A DNA stretch of 64,000 bases. Origin: Fibrobacter sp. UWB4. Lineage in GTDB: Bacteria > Fibrobacterota > Fibrobacteria > Fibrobacterales > Fibrobacteraceae. The stretch's first letter is position 1. Each line of letters opens with the position of its first letter. The notes under the pieces were generated by a model. The model searched no databases and had not been told where the DNA came from. It saw only the letters and a program-made list of their open reading frames with translations. A program made the translations under genes and the position numbers. The stretch lies in contig NZ_MWQI01000003.1 in the NCBI RefSeq assembly GCF_002210345.1, positions 186,001 to 250,000 on the forward strand. Direction: 5' to 3'. Below, one piece after another: positions 1-9,995 of the stretch.

Positions 1-159
1 GAGGTCGTCAACATTGTCAACAAAAGGTTCTGTAAAGACAACGGTAATTTTTGTTGGTTTTTCAGTCCAGGTCGGGTTTATAGATACGGTTGGATTATTT
101 TGTGCACAGCCTACAAAGAAAAACGCCAAAACGGCAAGCCCCCAAAGCTTGTTTTTCAT
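1..159 (-). CDS. Lipoprotein, C-terminus cut by window edge
   Basis: Reading leftward from ATG at 157-159, 53 codons are visible before the window ends. The product starts with a basic residue pair, a hydrophobic stretch and a lipobox ending V-G-C at about residue 19, followed by Gln-Asn-Asn, so it should be a lipidated envelope protein. After the Cys comes a segment rich in Thr, Val and Pro (NPTVSINPTW) that may open a beta-sandwich domain. A Shine-Dalgarno AAGGAGA lies 6-12 nt upstream of the ATG. Function cannot be assigned from the visible part. Confidence 0.75.
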   Translation of the reverse strand, partial: MKNKLWGLAVLAFFFVGCAQNNPTVSINPTWTEKPTKITVVFTEPFVDNVDDL

Positions 160-205
160 AAAATCTCCTTCTTGCTCCCCATAACACTTGTAAAGAAAAT
201 AATAT

Positions 206-234
206 AAAAGACAACGCATGTCACGTTGTCTTTT
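206..234. terminator. Bidirectional intrinsic terminator
   Basis: AAAAGACAACG, a 7-nt loop, then CGTTGTCTTTT: an 11-bp perfect stem with A and T runs on both sides. It ends the minus-strand cluster that finishes at 285. Confidence 0.8.
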
Positions 235-284
235 TTAGAAAGCGTTGTAAAAAACTAGTTACTGTCTACAGCGGCGTAGCCGCC

Positions 285-1289
285 TTAGTTCCCGCGTTCC
301 GACATGCTGGCGAACATGGCGGTGATTTCTTCGGTGAAGTTGCTTTTCGGGAACTTGTCGGCAATGGCGAGCGCTTGTTCCAAGTGTTCCTGGGCTTCGG
401 CTTTTGCCTTCGCAAAGCTCTTCTTTGCAAACAGGCGGTCCTGAATCTTTTCGGGAATGCCTTCTGCAGAAGCCTTTGCGATAAAGCTTTCCATTTCACG
501 GCGTTCTTCTACGGTGCAGTCCTCGAAGTAATAGAGGAGCGGCAATGTGATGAGGCCGTTAGAAAGGTCGGTGAACTTCGCCTTGTCCATGTTCACGGAA
601 CCGTAGCCATAGTCCAGCAGGTCGTCGATAATCTGGAAGGCGATGCCAAAGTGCGTTCCCATCTTGGCGCATTCATCAACCATCGGCTGATCGAAACCTG
701 CCAAAATGCCGCCGATGCGCGCTGCAGCGTCAATGAGCGCTGCTGTCTTTCCATCGATGATTTCGTTGTAAGACTTGCGGGAAAGTCCCATGTCGCCGCA
801 ATGGTCGAGTTCCATGATTTCACCGATGATGAGCTTGTCTGCGGCATCGGAGATAATGACGGGCACGTTACGGGCTTTTTCGTCAATGACGCAGCGCATA
901 GACTGCGAAAGCACATAGTCGCCAATCAACACGGCTACTTGAGTACCCCATTCACGGTGAGCCGTCTTTTGCCCACGGCGAACGTCCGTCCCATCGATGA
1001 TGTCGTCATGGACGAGACTGGCGAGGTGCAATAGTTCTACAGCGGCGCAGGCGTGTGCTACACGGTCGATGTCCGGCTTTTGCGTCCCGCAGTTCGCGAG
1101 CAGGCAAAGGAGTGTCGAACGGATGCGCTTGCCTTTGCGGCTAAAAAGTGTTACAAGTCGGTCACTAATCCCTGCGGGGGCGTTTTTGGCCACCTGCATG
1201 ATGACTTGTTCTGTCTTGTCTAGCTCCACTTTAACCAAGTCACGAGCTTGGGATAAAACGGCTTTGAAGTCTGCCTTTGTCGGACTCAT
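285..1289 (-). CDS. Long-chain polyprenyl diphosphate synthase (IspB/IdsA family)
   Basis: A 334-residue trans-isoprenyl diphosphate synthase that would condense isopentenyl diphosphate onto an allylic primer to make the side chain of a quinone or a related long prenyl chain in the cytosol. Both Asp-rich motifs are present: HDDIID near residue 90 and IDDLLDY near residue 220. The GKRIRS stretch near residue 53 matches the family substrate-binding segment. Its ATG directly abuts the gyrB stop codon (TAA then ATG), so it should be translationally coupled to gyrB. A terminator follows at 206-234. Chain length (hepta-, octa- or other) cannot be read from sequence, so no symbol is given. Confidence 0.9.
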   Translation of the reverse strand: MSPTKADFKAVLSQARDLVKVELDKTEQVIMQVAKNAPAGISDRLVTLFSRKGKRIRSTLLCLLANCGTQKPDIDRVAHACAAVELLHLASLVHDDIIDGTDVRRGQKTAHREWGTQVAVLIGDYVLSQSMRCVIDEKARNVPVIISDAADKLIIGEIMELDHCGDMGLSRKSYNEIIDGKTAALIDAAARIGGILAGFDQPMVDECAKMGTHFGIAFQIIDDLLDYGYGSVNMDKAKFTDLSNGLITLPLLYYFEDCTVEERREMESFIAKASAEGIPEKIQDRLFAKKSFAKAKAEAQEHLEQALAIADKFPKSNFTEEITAMFASMSERGN

Positions 1290-3239
<1,950 letters not shown>

Positions 3240-3250
3240 TTAAACCCCTC

Positions 3251-3574
3251 TTAGATGAATCGTATTCCTTGAATAAAAGGCTTCCCTAAGAGGGCATTAC
3301 ACTTACCAATAATAGCTTTTTTTTGGAGGTTCATTTCGAACTTTAACGCCGAATTGGCGACCTTGAGCACCAATATATTTTTGTCGATTTTTTCGGGCTT
3401 TACATGGCCTACCAGGAGGGAACCAACCACTTCCGAAAACCGCTCCGAGATGGTCTTGAAGTTGATATCTTCGGTGATATGGTTCTTCTGGAGAACACGC
3501 TCTAAAAGGACCTGGATGTCCTGAACTTTGTTCCCCGTATAGCTCTTGTTGCTCGTGCGTTTTGTTTCGAACAT
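3251..3574 (-). CDS. dciA: DciA/DUF721 family replicative helicase loader
   Basis: A 107-residue protein of the DUF721 (DciA) family. DciA is the ancestral loader or partner of the replicative helicase DnaB in bacteria that lack DnaC or DnaI. The sequence shows the usual signature of an amphipathic N-terminal half, the VGSLLVGHVKPEKI turn and the ILVLKVANSALKFEMNLQKK strand-helix region. Its place directly upstream of gyrB keeps the widespread recF-DUF721-gyrB order, although dnaN and recF are absent here. There is no Shine-Dalgarno. A TAAATT hexamer sits 7 nt before the ATG, which suggests its own leaderless promoter inside the mlaE-dciA gap. Confidence 0.85.
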   Translation of the reverse strand: MFETKRTSNKSYTGNKVQDIQVLLERVLQKNHITEDINFKTISERFSEVVGSLLVGHVKPEKIDKNILVLKVANSALKFEMNLQKKAIIGKCNALLGKPFIQGIRFI

Positions 3575-3581
3575 TTGTACA

Positions 3582-3587
3582 AATTTA
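3582..3587 (-). promoter_or_regulatory. Putative leaderless -10 element of dciA
   Basis: On the minus strand TAAATT is followed by 7 nt (TGTACAA) and the dciA ATG, with no Shine-Dalgarno between. This spacing places +1 at or next to the start codon. Confidence 0.5.
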
Positions 3588-3592
3588 TCGCG

Positions 3593-4366
3593 TTAAACAA
3601 GCAGCAATTTGGAGAGGGTGAACCCGCCAATAAGGATGCTTGTCATGCCTGCAACCACGGTTGCCTTGGTGCTCTTGCCCACACCTTCTGCACCGCTATG
3701 GGTGAAAAATCCGAAGAAGCAAGCGTAACTCGAAATGAAGAATCCGTAAAGCGTTGCTTTGATAAGGCCAACGACCAGGTCCCAGTTCTGGTAGAACATG
3801 CGTACGCCGTAGAAGAACACCGACCACGAAACTTCCTTGTAGAGGTGGGCGACTTCGTAACCGCCGACAATGCCGATAAAGATGCTCAAAATTGTAAGCA
3901 CCGGAAGCATGATGACGGTTGCAATGAGTCTTGGCGCAAGCAAGTATTTGTAAGGATTGAGTCCTAATACTTTGTATGCATCAAGCTGCTCTGTAACCGC
4001 CATTGTACCAAGTTCCGAACACATCGAAGCGCCGATACGCCCTGCAAGCACCATCGCCGTAAGGATTGGGCAGAGTTCCACCATCACGGACTTTCCGACG
4101 GCCATACCCACAAACATCATGGGGATCATGTCGCCAAACTGGTAGGCTAGCTGCCAAGACATGATGGCGCCTGTTGCAAGCGAGGCGGCGAACACCACGG
4201 GAATACTCGTGATGCCCACGTGGTGCATCTGTTCCACAGTCGTGTGCAAGTTGGTGAAAGCCCCGGGAATGTTCTTGAACAGTTCCCAGATGAACAGCAC
4301 GTAACCTACAACCTTATTGAGGAAGCGTCTTACTGCTCGTCCGAGGCCCTCGGCCATTTTGTTCAT
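3593..4366 (-). CDS. mlaE: MlaE-family lipid ABC transporter permease
   Basis: An inner-membrane permease of the MlaE/YrbE family (DUF140), part of ABC systems that move phospholipids between inner and outer membranes in Gram-negative bacteria. The product (257 residues from ATG at 4364-4366) has the conserved core PILTAMVLAGRIGASMCSELGTMAVTEQLDA and 5-6 hydrophobic segments. TTG at 4378 and ATG at 4357 are alternative starts; no good Shine-Dalgarno decides between them. It lies 21 nt after the ctp stop codon and 18 nt before dciA. The usual partners MlaF (ATPase) and MlaD (MCE protein) are not adjacent, so they must be encoded elsewhere. Confidence 0.88.
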   Translation of the reverse strand: MNKMAEGLGRAVRRFLNKVVGYVLFIWELFKNIPGAFTNLHTTVEQMHHVGITSIPVVFAASLATGAIMSWQLAYQFGDMIPMMFVGMAVGKSVMVELCPILTAMVLAGRIGASMCSELGTMAVTEQLDAYKVLGLNPYKYLLAPRLIATVIMLPVLTILSIFIGIVGGYEVAHLYKEVSWSVFFYGVRMFYQNWDLVVGLIKATLYGFFISSYACFFGFFTHSGAEGVGKSTKATVVAGMTSILIGGFTLSKLLLV

Positions 4367-4387
4367 TAAAGAAATCAAATTGAACCG

Positions 4388-6172
4388 TTATTTCTTTGGC
4401 TTTGCAGCATTCTTCTTCTGTTTCGGCGGAGCGCTGATGGCCTTCTTGTAAAGCTGCGTGTCGCTCAGGTACTTGATGGCTTCGTTCAGCTGTTTGTCGC
4501 GCTTGAGCGAGAATGCCGTGCTGACGGAGTCGTTCACAAATGCCGTGAGGAGTTCGCGCTTGATGCCATCCTTGATGTAGTCCTTGTTTGCTTCGAACTG
4601 GGCGTCGCGGTTGTCTTCAAGAGCCTTGCGCATTTCGCTGATACGCTTCACGAGCGTAGAATCCGAGATGGTCTTTGCGCTGTCGCCCATGTAGTTCTGT
4701 TCGCGGATGATGCTCTTTTCAAGCTGGTCCACGCCGACGAGCGCGTTGCTCTTCACCTTCATGAAGTTCGTGTCTTTCTTGCAGAATGCCTTGAATTGCG
4801 TAAAGAGAGAATCCGGCACGGTCCATTCGGAGTTTACCTTGACGCCTGCCTTTTCGAGGCTCGGGCGGATCTTGACGGCGAACTTGAAGTACATGGCCAT
4901 ACGTTCCTGCACCTGGACGACCCACGGCATCGGATCGAGTTCCACATCGACGTCCGGCGTAATGCCGCCACCGCCGAACATCATGCGGCCGTTGTTCGTG
5001 TAGAACGTGTCGCGCTTTGCTGTATCGGCCTTCACGGAATCGACTTTAGTTTCATCTTTTTCTTCGGATTCAATTTCTTCGTCTTGCAAGGTCAGGCCCT
5101 TGATGCCATTTTCAGGCTTGTTGATGCAACGACCGAAGGGGAGGTAGTAGAATGCAGTTGTGAGTTTGAGGGCGTTCCCTTGATTGTCGAGCGGAAAGAT
5201 TGTCTGCACGGAACCCTTGCCGAATGAGGTCTTACCGACGATCAAGGCTCGGTCCCAGTCTTGCAGTGCGCCGGAAACAATTTCTGCAGCGCTTGCGGAA
5301 CCCTGGTTTACGAGGACGACCATCGGAACTTCGGGCTTCACGAGCGGAGTCCTGCGGGCGGCGCTTTCGGTCTTCTGGGTTCGGCCGCGAGTGCTCACGA
5401 TCACGTTACCCGGCTTGAGGAAAAGTTCGCTGATTTCGATAGCCTGGTTCAGAAGTCCACCCGGATTGTAGCGCATGTCGAGGATGAGCTTCTTCATGCC
5501 CTGCTTCTGGAGACCACGGATGGCGTTTTCGACATCGCTTGTGGTCTTGTCGCTAAAGGTCGCAAGCTTGATATAGCCGATTTCCGGAGTGACCATGCCG
5601 TAGTAAGGAACTGCATGTACAATAATTTCGGCTCTTGTAATGGTGTAGTCCATGAGGTCGGGAACGCCTTCGCGTTCAATGGCGACGGTCACGTCTGTGC
5701 CGATCTTGCCACGGAGCTTGTTGACGGCGTCATCAAGCGACATGCCTTTCGTTTCCTTGCCGTCGATTTTGCGGATGCGGTCGCCCGCACGGATGCCGAG
5801 CTTGAATGCCGGTGTGCCAGAGAGCGGCGAAATGACGGTGAGGATGTTGTCGCGGAGGCTGATGGTAATACCCACGCCACCGAACTTGCCTTCCATGGAA
5901 ACGCGGAGGCTTTCGTAGTCCTTGGGGGAGAATACAGTCGTGTGTGGGTCGAGAATGTTTCTGATGCCATTGATGGCTGCGTCCGTGAGTTCCGTCGGGT
6001 TGACGTTTTCAACGTACTTGCGGTTGACTTCGGAAAGGACCTTGTTCAATCGTGAAACTTCGTCGTAGAAATCTCCGGGAGGAGTTTTCTTGTCGGTTGC
6101 TGCGTTCGCGATGCAAAGCGCGGACAGCGTTGCCATAAATACAGAGCGGAAACAAAAAGATTTAAACATCAT
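4388..6172 (-). CDS. Carboxyl-terminal processing protease (S41 family, PDZ)
   Basis: A 594-residue periplasmic S41 serine protease (CtpA/Prc type) that clips C-terminal tails of envelope proteins. An N-terminal signal peptide (MMFKSFCFRSVFMATLSALCIANA) is followed by a PDZ domain near 85-170 (GKFGGVGITISL, GIRAGDRI) and the protease core near 185-380, with nucleophile Ser in NQGSASAAEIVSG and general base Lys in KTSFGKGSVQ. The residues after about 390 form a family-variable, charged extension ending in Lys-rich KNAAKPKK. Upstream, TATTTT lies 6 nt before the ATG without a Shine-Dalgarno, pointing to leaderless transcription. It heads the cluster ctp-mlaE-dciA-gyrB-prenyl synthase. Confidence 0.92.
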   Translation of the reverse strand: MMFKSFCFRSVFMATLSALCIANAATDKKTPPGDFYDEVSRLNKVLSEVNRKYVENVNPTELTDAAINGIRNILDPHTTVFSPKDYESLRVSMEGKFGGVGITISLRDNILTVISPLSGTPAFKLGIRAGDRIRKIDGKETKGMSLDDAVNKLRGKIGTDVTVAIEREGVPDLMDYTITRAEIIVHAVPYYGMVTPEIGYIKLATFSDKTTSDVENAIRGLQKQGMKKLILDMRYNPGGLLNQAIEISELFLKPGNVIVSTRGRTQKTESAARRTPLVKPEVPMVVLVNQGSASAAEIVSGALQDWDRALIVGKTSFGKGSVQTIFPLDNQGNALKLTTAFYYLPFGRCINKPENGIKGLTLQDEEIESEEKDETKVDSVKADTAKRDTFYTNNGRMMFGGGGITPDVDVELDPMPWVVQVQERMAMYFKFAVKIRPSLEKAGVKVNSEWTVPDSLFTQFKAFCKKDTNFMKVKSNALVGVDQLEKSIIREQNYMGDSAKTISDSTLVKRISEMRKALEDNRDAQFEANKDYIKDGIKRELLTAFVNDSVSTAFSLKRDKQLNEAIKYLSDTQLYKKAISAPPKQKKNAAKPKK

Positions 6173-6178
6173 ACGTTA

Positions 6179-6184
6179 AAAATA
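6179..6184 (-). promoter_or_regulatory. Putative leaderless -10 element of the ctp gene
   Basis: On the minus strand TATTTT, 6 nt (TAACGT), then ATG-ATG of the S41 protease. No Shine-Dalgarno is present. Confidence 0.45.
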
Positions 6185-6217
6185 CAATTTCCTAAAAAAA
6201 AACACCACCTTGTAAGG

Positions 6218-6245
6218 AAAAACCGGCTATGAATAGCCGGTTTTT
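6218..6245 (-). terminator. Intrinsic terminator after the sigma factor gene
   Basis: AAAAACCGGCTA, loop TGAA, TAGCCGGTTTTT: a 12-bp perfect stem flanked by A and T runs, 45 nt past the sigma-factor stop codon. It is symmetric and could work in both directions. Confidence 0.85.
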
Positions 6246-6289
6246 TATGAAAGGAGAGAGTATGAAACTTGTTTGGAGCAATAAGGGCG

Positions 6290-7141
6290 TTATGCAGCTT
6301 CGCAGAGGAGGCGTTCGACGTCGGCTTCGCGGAGCTTGTTCAAGGCGTTTTCCTTGAGCTGGCGTACGCGTTCCTTGGAAAGGCCCACCATCGGTGCGAT
6401 TTCCTTCAAGTTCAGGTCGGAATCCATCTTGAAACCGTAATAGAGCTTGATGATTTCTTTTTCCTGGCTGGAGAGGTTCTTGTCCATCACCTTGTCGAAC
6501 ACTTCTGCACGGTTGTTGTTGTCGGCAAGCTCGTCGGTGCGGTTCTGCGTATCCGAAATGGTATCGCCAAGCGTTGCATCGCCATCTTCATTGACCGGAG
6601 CGTCGAGCGAAGAAGCGGAGCTGCCCATCATCAGGATCTTTTCGATTTCATCGGCTTTGTACTTGGAGAGCCCTTCGAGATTCTGGGTGTTGACGGTGAA
6701 TGTTCCGCCGATCACTTGGTGCATGTCCTTTGCATGGCGGTTGAAGCGACGAAGCATCAGTTCCTTTTCGGCGCTGATACGGATCATGCGGCCTTTTTCA
6801 GAAAGGGCGCGAGTGATGTTCTGGCGAATCCACCACACGGCGTAGCTGATAAACTTGATTTTCTGGGAGCGGTCAAATCGACGTGCTGCTTCGATGAGTC
6901 CCATGTTCCCTTCGTTGATAAGTTCCATGATGTCGAGACCACGGCCCTTATAGAGATTTGCGATGTTCACGACAAAGCGGAGATTGGAGTTGACCAACAT
7001 ATCCAAAGCGGTCTTGTTGCCTTCGGCGGACTTCTGGAGCAATACGGCTTCCTGTTCTCTAGTGAGCAAAGGATAGCGTGAAATGTCATTCAGGTATTGC
7101 ATGTAGATGTCTTTCTGATCTCGATTGTTAAGGGTTTTCAT
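6290..7141 (-). CDS. rpoD: Primary-type sigma-70 factor, short form
   Basis: A 283-residue sigma-70 with regions 1.2, 2, 3 and 4 but no region 1.1 and no large non-conserved insert. Region 1.2-2 runs from about residue 10 to 125 (YLNDISRYPLLTREQE, NLRFVVNIA, DLIMELINEGN-like DIMELINEGNMGL, FISYAVWWIRQ), and region 4 from about 220 to 275 with the helix-turn-helix NLKEIAPMVGLSKERVRQL. The size and layout resemble the roughly 287-residue primary sigma of Bacteroidota rather than the 600-residue E. coli RpoD, so a housekeeping role is likely, although a group-2 sigma cannot be excluded. A very strong Shine-Dalgarno GAGGAGGT precedes the ATG. It is transcribed divergently from the histidine kinase gene. 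Confidence 0.88.
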   Translation of the reverse strand: MKTLNNRDQKDIYMQYLNDISRYPLLTREQEAVLLQKSAEGNKTALDMLVNSNLRFVVNIANLYKGRGLDIMELINEGNMGLIEAARRFDRSQKIKFISYAVWWIRQNITRALSEKGRMIRISAEKELMLRRFNRHAKDMHQVIGGTFTVNTQNLEGLSKYKADEIEKILMMGSSASSLDAPVNEDGDATLGDTISDTQNRTDELADNNNRAEVFDKVMDKNLSSQEKEIIKLYYGFKMDSDLNLKEIAPMVGLSKERVRQLKENALNKLREADVERLLCEAA

Positions 7142-7249
7142 GGTGACCTCCTCATTTTTACATCATCAAATTTACCTCTAGTTTGAAATCCTTGTGTCAT
7201 TACTTAGAGTGCTGCGTGCAAAAGTTAAATTGAGTTTTTGTTAAAAAAG

Positions 7250-7269
7250 TTCGTGATTTTTGTCACGAA
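7250..7269. promoter_or_regulatory. CRP-like palindrome upstream of the histidine kinase
   Basis: TTCGTGA-N6-TCACGAA is a perfect 7-bp inverted repeat with the half-site geometry of Crp/Fnr-family operators (TGTGA-N6-TCACA). Its centre is about 58 nt upstream of the ATG at 7318, a usual position for an activator if the transcript is leaderless. Confidence 0.45.
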
Positions 7270-7304
7270 ATTGTCATGACCGTCAAAAATAGTGGTCAAA
7301 TGAC

Positions 7305-7310
7305 TAAATT
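7305..7310 (+). promoter_or_regulatory. Putative leaderless -10 element of the histidine kinase gene
   Basis: TAAATT, 7 nt (TTTTGCT), then ATG at 7318. This spacing favours the ATG at 7318 over the in-frame ATG at 7276, which has no Shine-Dalgarno. Confidence 0.45.
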
Positions 7311-7317
7311 TTTTGCT

Positions 7318-8541
7318 ATGAAAGACAATTGCACTACAAATTGCACAGAAAAATGTGCTGGATTTTTCCAAAAGACACGCGATAAGCTTGCTGTATTACA
7401 AGAAAGTGACTTTGAACGTAATGAAAAGAAGTTGCGCGAACTCTTGAAAGACGAACGAGAATTGATCCAGTTCCCGATTCCTTTGTTCATGCCGGTCCTC
7501 TTTGTCTGGCTTTTTATGATTTTGTTCCCGCTGGTGTTGATTCTTGATACGTCGAACTCGACGCACTTTGCTATTCGCTTAGAAGGTATAATCCGCTTTT
7601 ACTTTCCGCTATTGAGTTCTCTGTTTATTTTCGCATTGAACCAAAAATTCCTTGTTCCATCGTATGTGTTTAAAAAACGCTATGCTAGTTATTTTGCTCT
7701 AAACTCATTACTCGTGGTCGTTGCGCTGTTTATTCGTGAGGTGACGTACTTTTTAATGGAGCGAATGCCTGGCGAAGGTGTAAGCGAATTTTTTAAAACA
7801 TATTGTTTTTCGTTTGTTAAAGGGCACTTTAGTTTAAGTGCCGTTGTATCTTTTGTAATATTGGTTTGCTTTGTCTGTGTGCTATGTGTTTTGTACCATT
7901 TGATGTTTCGCCAGATTGTGCGCGCGTTTGTGCTGCGTGAACGGAAACGGATGGAATTGCAGTATGAACTTGATTTCTTGAAGAACCAGCTGAGTCCGCA
8001 TTTTCTCTTTAATACCTTGAATAATATTTCTGCGCTTATCCAGATCGATTCGAAGCGCGCTGAAAGTTCTATGAATAAGCTTTCGCAGCTTTTGAGAGTC
8101 ATGCTTTATCAGGTGAAGGATAAATATATCACGTTGCAGGAGGATGTGGATATTTTGCAAAAGTATGCAGATCTGGAAAAGTTGCGCCTGGATGACAGTT
8201 TTGATTTTTCATTTAATGTGCATCTCGAAAATCCAAACTTGATGATTGAACCTTTATTGATAATGCCTTTGATGGAAAATGCGATGAAGCATTGCGTTAA
8301 TCCCAAAGGCAAAAGCTTTGCGCATGTGACAATTGTGCAAAAGGGAAATGAGCTTCGGTTCCATTCCGAGAATTCTAATTTCCCGAGGAAGTCCAGTCGC
8401 AAGGATAGCGGGCTTGGCCTTTCGACTTTTGAAAAGCGTTTGGATTTAATTTATTCTGGCTCCTATGAGTATTCTGTGAATATTGTCGATGATGTTTATA
8501 TTAGCGATTTGATTATTCATCTAAAAGAAGAAAATTCGTAA
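7318..8541 (+). CDS. LytS/YehU-type membrane histidine kinase, orphan
   Basis: A 407-residue sensor kinase of the His_kinase (PF06580) class. Four hydrophobic segments lie between about residues 45 and 205. They are followed by the phospho-acceptor box FLKNQLSPHFLFNTLNNISAL and a HATPase with N box PLMENAMKHCVNP and G box DSGLGLSTFEKRL. Kinases of this class usually pair with LytTR response regulators, but none is adjacent, so the partner is elsewhere. The first 13 residues carry Cys at positions 5, 9 and 13 (CTTNCTEKC). An alternative start at 7276 would add 14 residues. It is divergent from the sigma gene and followed by a terminator at 8591. Confidence 0.85.
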   Translation: MKDNCTTNCTEKCAGFFQKTRDKLAVLQESDFERNEKKLRELLKDERELIQFPIPLFMPVLFVWLFMILFPLVLILDTSNSTHFAIRLEGIIRFYFPLLSSLFIFALNQKFLVPSYVFKKRYASYFALNSLLVVVALFIREVTYFLMERMPGEGVSEFFKTYCFSFVKGHFSLSAVVSFVILVCFVCVLCVLYHLMFRQIVRAFVLRERKRMELQYELDFLKNQLSPHFLFNTLNNISALIQIDSKRAESSMNKLSQLLRVMLYQVKDKYITLQEDVDILQKYADLEKLRLDDSFDFSFNVHLENPNLMIEPLLIMPLMENAMKHCVNPKGKSFAHVTIVQKGNELRFHSENSNFPRKSSRKDSGLGLSTFEKRLDLIYSGSYEYSVNIVDDVYISDLIIHLKEENS

Positions 8542-8590
8542 ATTATTAAAAATCCCCTTTACACTTTAAAAAAATTATTGTAGTTTAATT

Positions 8591-8617
8591 ACCGCTCCAT
8601 TTTTGCCGGGGCGGTTT
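8591..8617 (+). terminator. Terminator-like hairpin
   Basis: ACCGCTCC and GGGGCGGT form an 8-bp stem with one G-T pair, followed by a weak T tract, 50 nt past the kinase stop codon. Confidence 0.5.
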
Positions 8618-8714
8618 ATTATATTCTTGCTTACATTCCTTCCTTACATCAATTGATAAATCCTTACGGCTGAATAAGCCTTTTTATTCTCAAAATCAAT
8701 AGAAGGAAAATCCT

Positions 8715-9995
8715 ATGCTTTGTAGGATGTTTAAGGGTATGGCCTTAGCGGGAGCCTTGTGCTTTCTTAATAGCCATGCCGAAGAATGTAAGGGCGTTGC
8801 GCTGTATTCGAACGGCAGCAACAGAGGTCAAATGCTTGAAACGGGGAGGACATTCCCCGAGCCGCCGGAATGGAGGGCGAACTGGGGAAATTTCGGTGCA
8901 ATGAATGCCCCGTATATCCGATTGTCGGGCATAAAGAACGTGCAGGATGACTGGAAAGGCCTGCTTTGGTTTCCAGCTTTGCCATTGCGCGTTGATGCAG
9001 GAGAACTGCTTTTAAAAGTACGTTCTACACAAAATGCAACTTTTGGAGTTTGGCTTAAAGGCAAGGCTTCGGAGAGCCGCGTTTACTACACGAATTTGAT
9101 TGCGGAAAAAACGGAAATACTTGAAATTCCGCTTGCAAGTCTTGGCGTGGCGGGGACGTTTGAAGTTGCAAATATTGGTGTGGGATTGTTTAATGTTCCG
9201 CAGTACCAATATACAACGCTCTTTATCGACGATGTTGAATTCAGCTGTGTCAAGAACGGCGTTAGTGCAGGAAGTTCTTCGTCTTCAGTCACGGCGACAG
9301 ATTCACCGGGCGATTTGGAATATGAATATTCAAATGTAGATGCATGGTCTAGTCAACGTAATGCGCGACTTTTACCGACCGTGGAAACGGAATTTAGCGC
9401 AGCGTATTCTCCACAATTGAGAAACGCGCTTATTTCAAGTACGAATGGTGATTTCCTGGTAAGTGAACTAGAGCATATGAAAATTGTGAATACTGTTCAC
9501 GCAGCTGAAATGTCTCCCCAAAAATCAAGGACAACATGGTATGATAATTTGTACTCAGTCGTACGTAACCGGTTGCGCGAAAATGTAATTGCGAACCCAA
9601 AGCAGCTTTATTTTGAGGCAGAGGCTATTGCCGCGAGATCTGATTATACGGTAATCCCATTGCTTGTTGCTGATTTGGATTATGTATATAGGGCGTGTGC
9701 CGATGCGGACTGCTCGACGTCTAAAAACGTGAATGTGCATTTACTTACGGCGGGATTGCCGACTTCTTTTGTGCGGGGGTCGAAAATGATTCTTGTGCTG
9801 GACCCGTATTTTTTTGTGACGAAACAGAGGGATCTGCCTTCTATTTCTGTTTGCGTTTCTGGAAAGTGCAATGTCCTTTCGGTTAATGGAAAGCTTGAAT
9901 TGGAATTTCCTTCGACGGGAACGCAAAAGATTGTTGTTAAGATGAAGCGCGGTGAAAGAACTGTTGAACAGAATCTTTTTGTGGAGGTAAAATAA
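8715..9995 (+). CDS. Exported protein, galactose-binding-like N-terminal domain
   Basis: Unrecognised 426-residue secreted protein. The N-terminus is a signal peptide (hydrophobic ALAGALCFLNSHA). Residues of about 25-180 look like a galactose-binding or CIA30-type beta-sandwich: the strand pattern around GQMLETGRTFPEPPEW, PLRVDAGELLLKVRS, GVWLKG and TTLFIDDVEFSC resembles jelly-roll modules of other Fibrobacter proteins. A Ser-rich linker near 190 (AGSSSSSVTATD) leads to a second region of unknown fold. A Shine-Dalgarno AAGGAAAA lies before the ATG. The stop codon overlaps the next start by one base (TAATG), so the two products are probably made together and may act on the same polysaccharide or ester substrate; that link is inference. 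Confidence 0.7.
   Translation: MLCRMFKGMALAGALCFLNSHAEECKGVALYSNGSNRGQMLETGRTFPEPPEWRANWGNFGAMNAPYIRLSGIKNVQDDWKGLLWFPALPLRVDAGELLLKVRSTQNATFGVWLKGKASESRVYYTNLIAEKTEILEIPLASLGVAGTFEVANIGVGLFNVPQYQYTTLFIDDVEFSCVKNGVSAGSSSSSVTATDSPGDLEYEYSNVDAWSSQRNARLLPTVETEFSAAYSPQLRNALISSTNGDFLVSELEHMKIVNTVHAAEMSPQKSRTTWYDNLYSVVRNRLRENVIANPKQLYFEAEAIAARSDYTVIPLLVADLDYVYRACADADCSTSKNVNVHLLTAGLPTSFVRGSKMILVLDPYFFVTKQRDLPSISVCVSGKCNVLSVNGKLELEFPSTGTQKIVVKMKRGERTVEQNLFVEVK

Noticed and set aside
7276-7317. Upstream ATG at 7276 as start of the kinase
   Set aside because: No Shine-Dalgarno, and a leaderless-type TAAATT lies between it and the ATG at 7318; kept only as an alternative.
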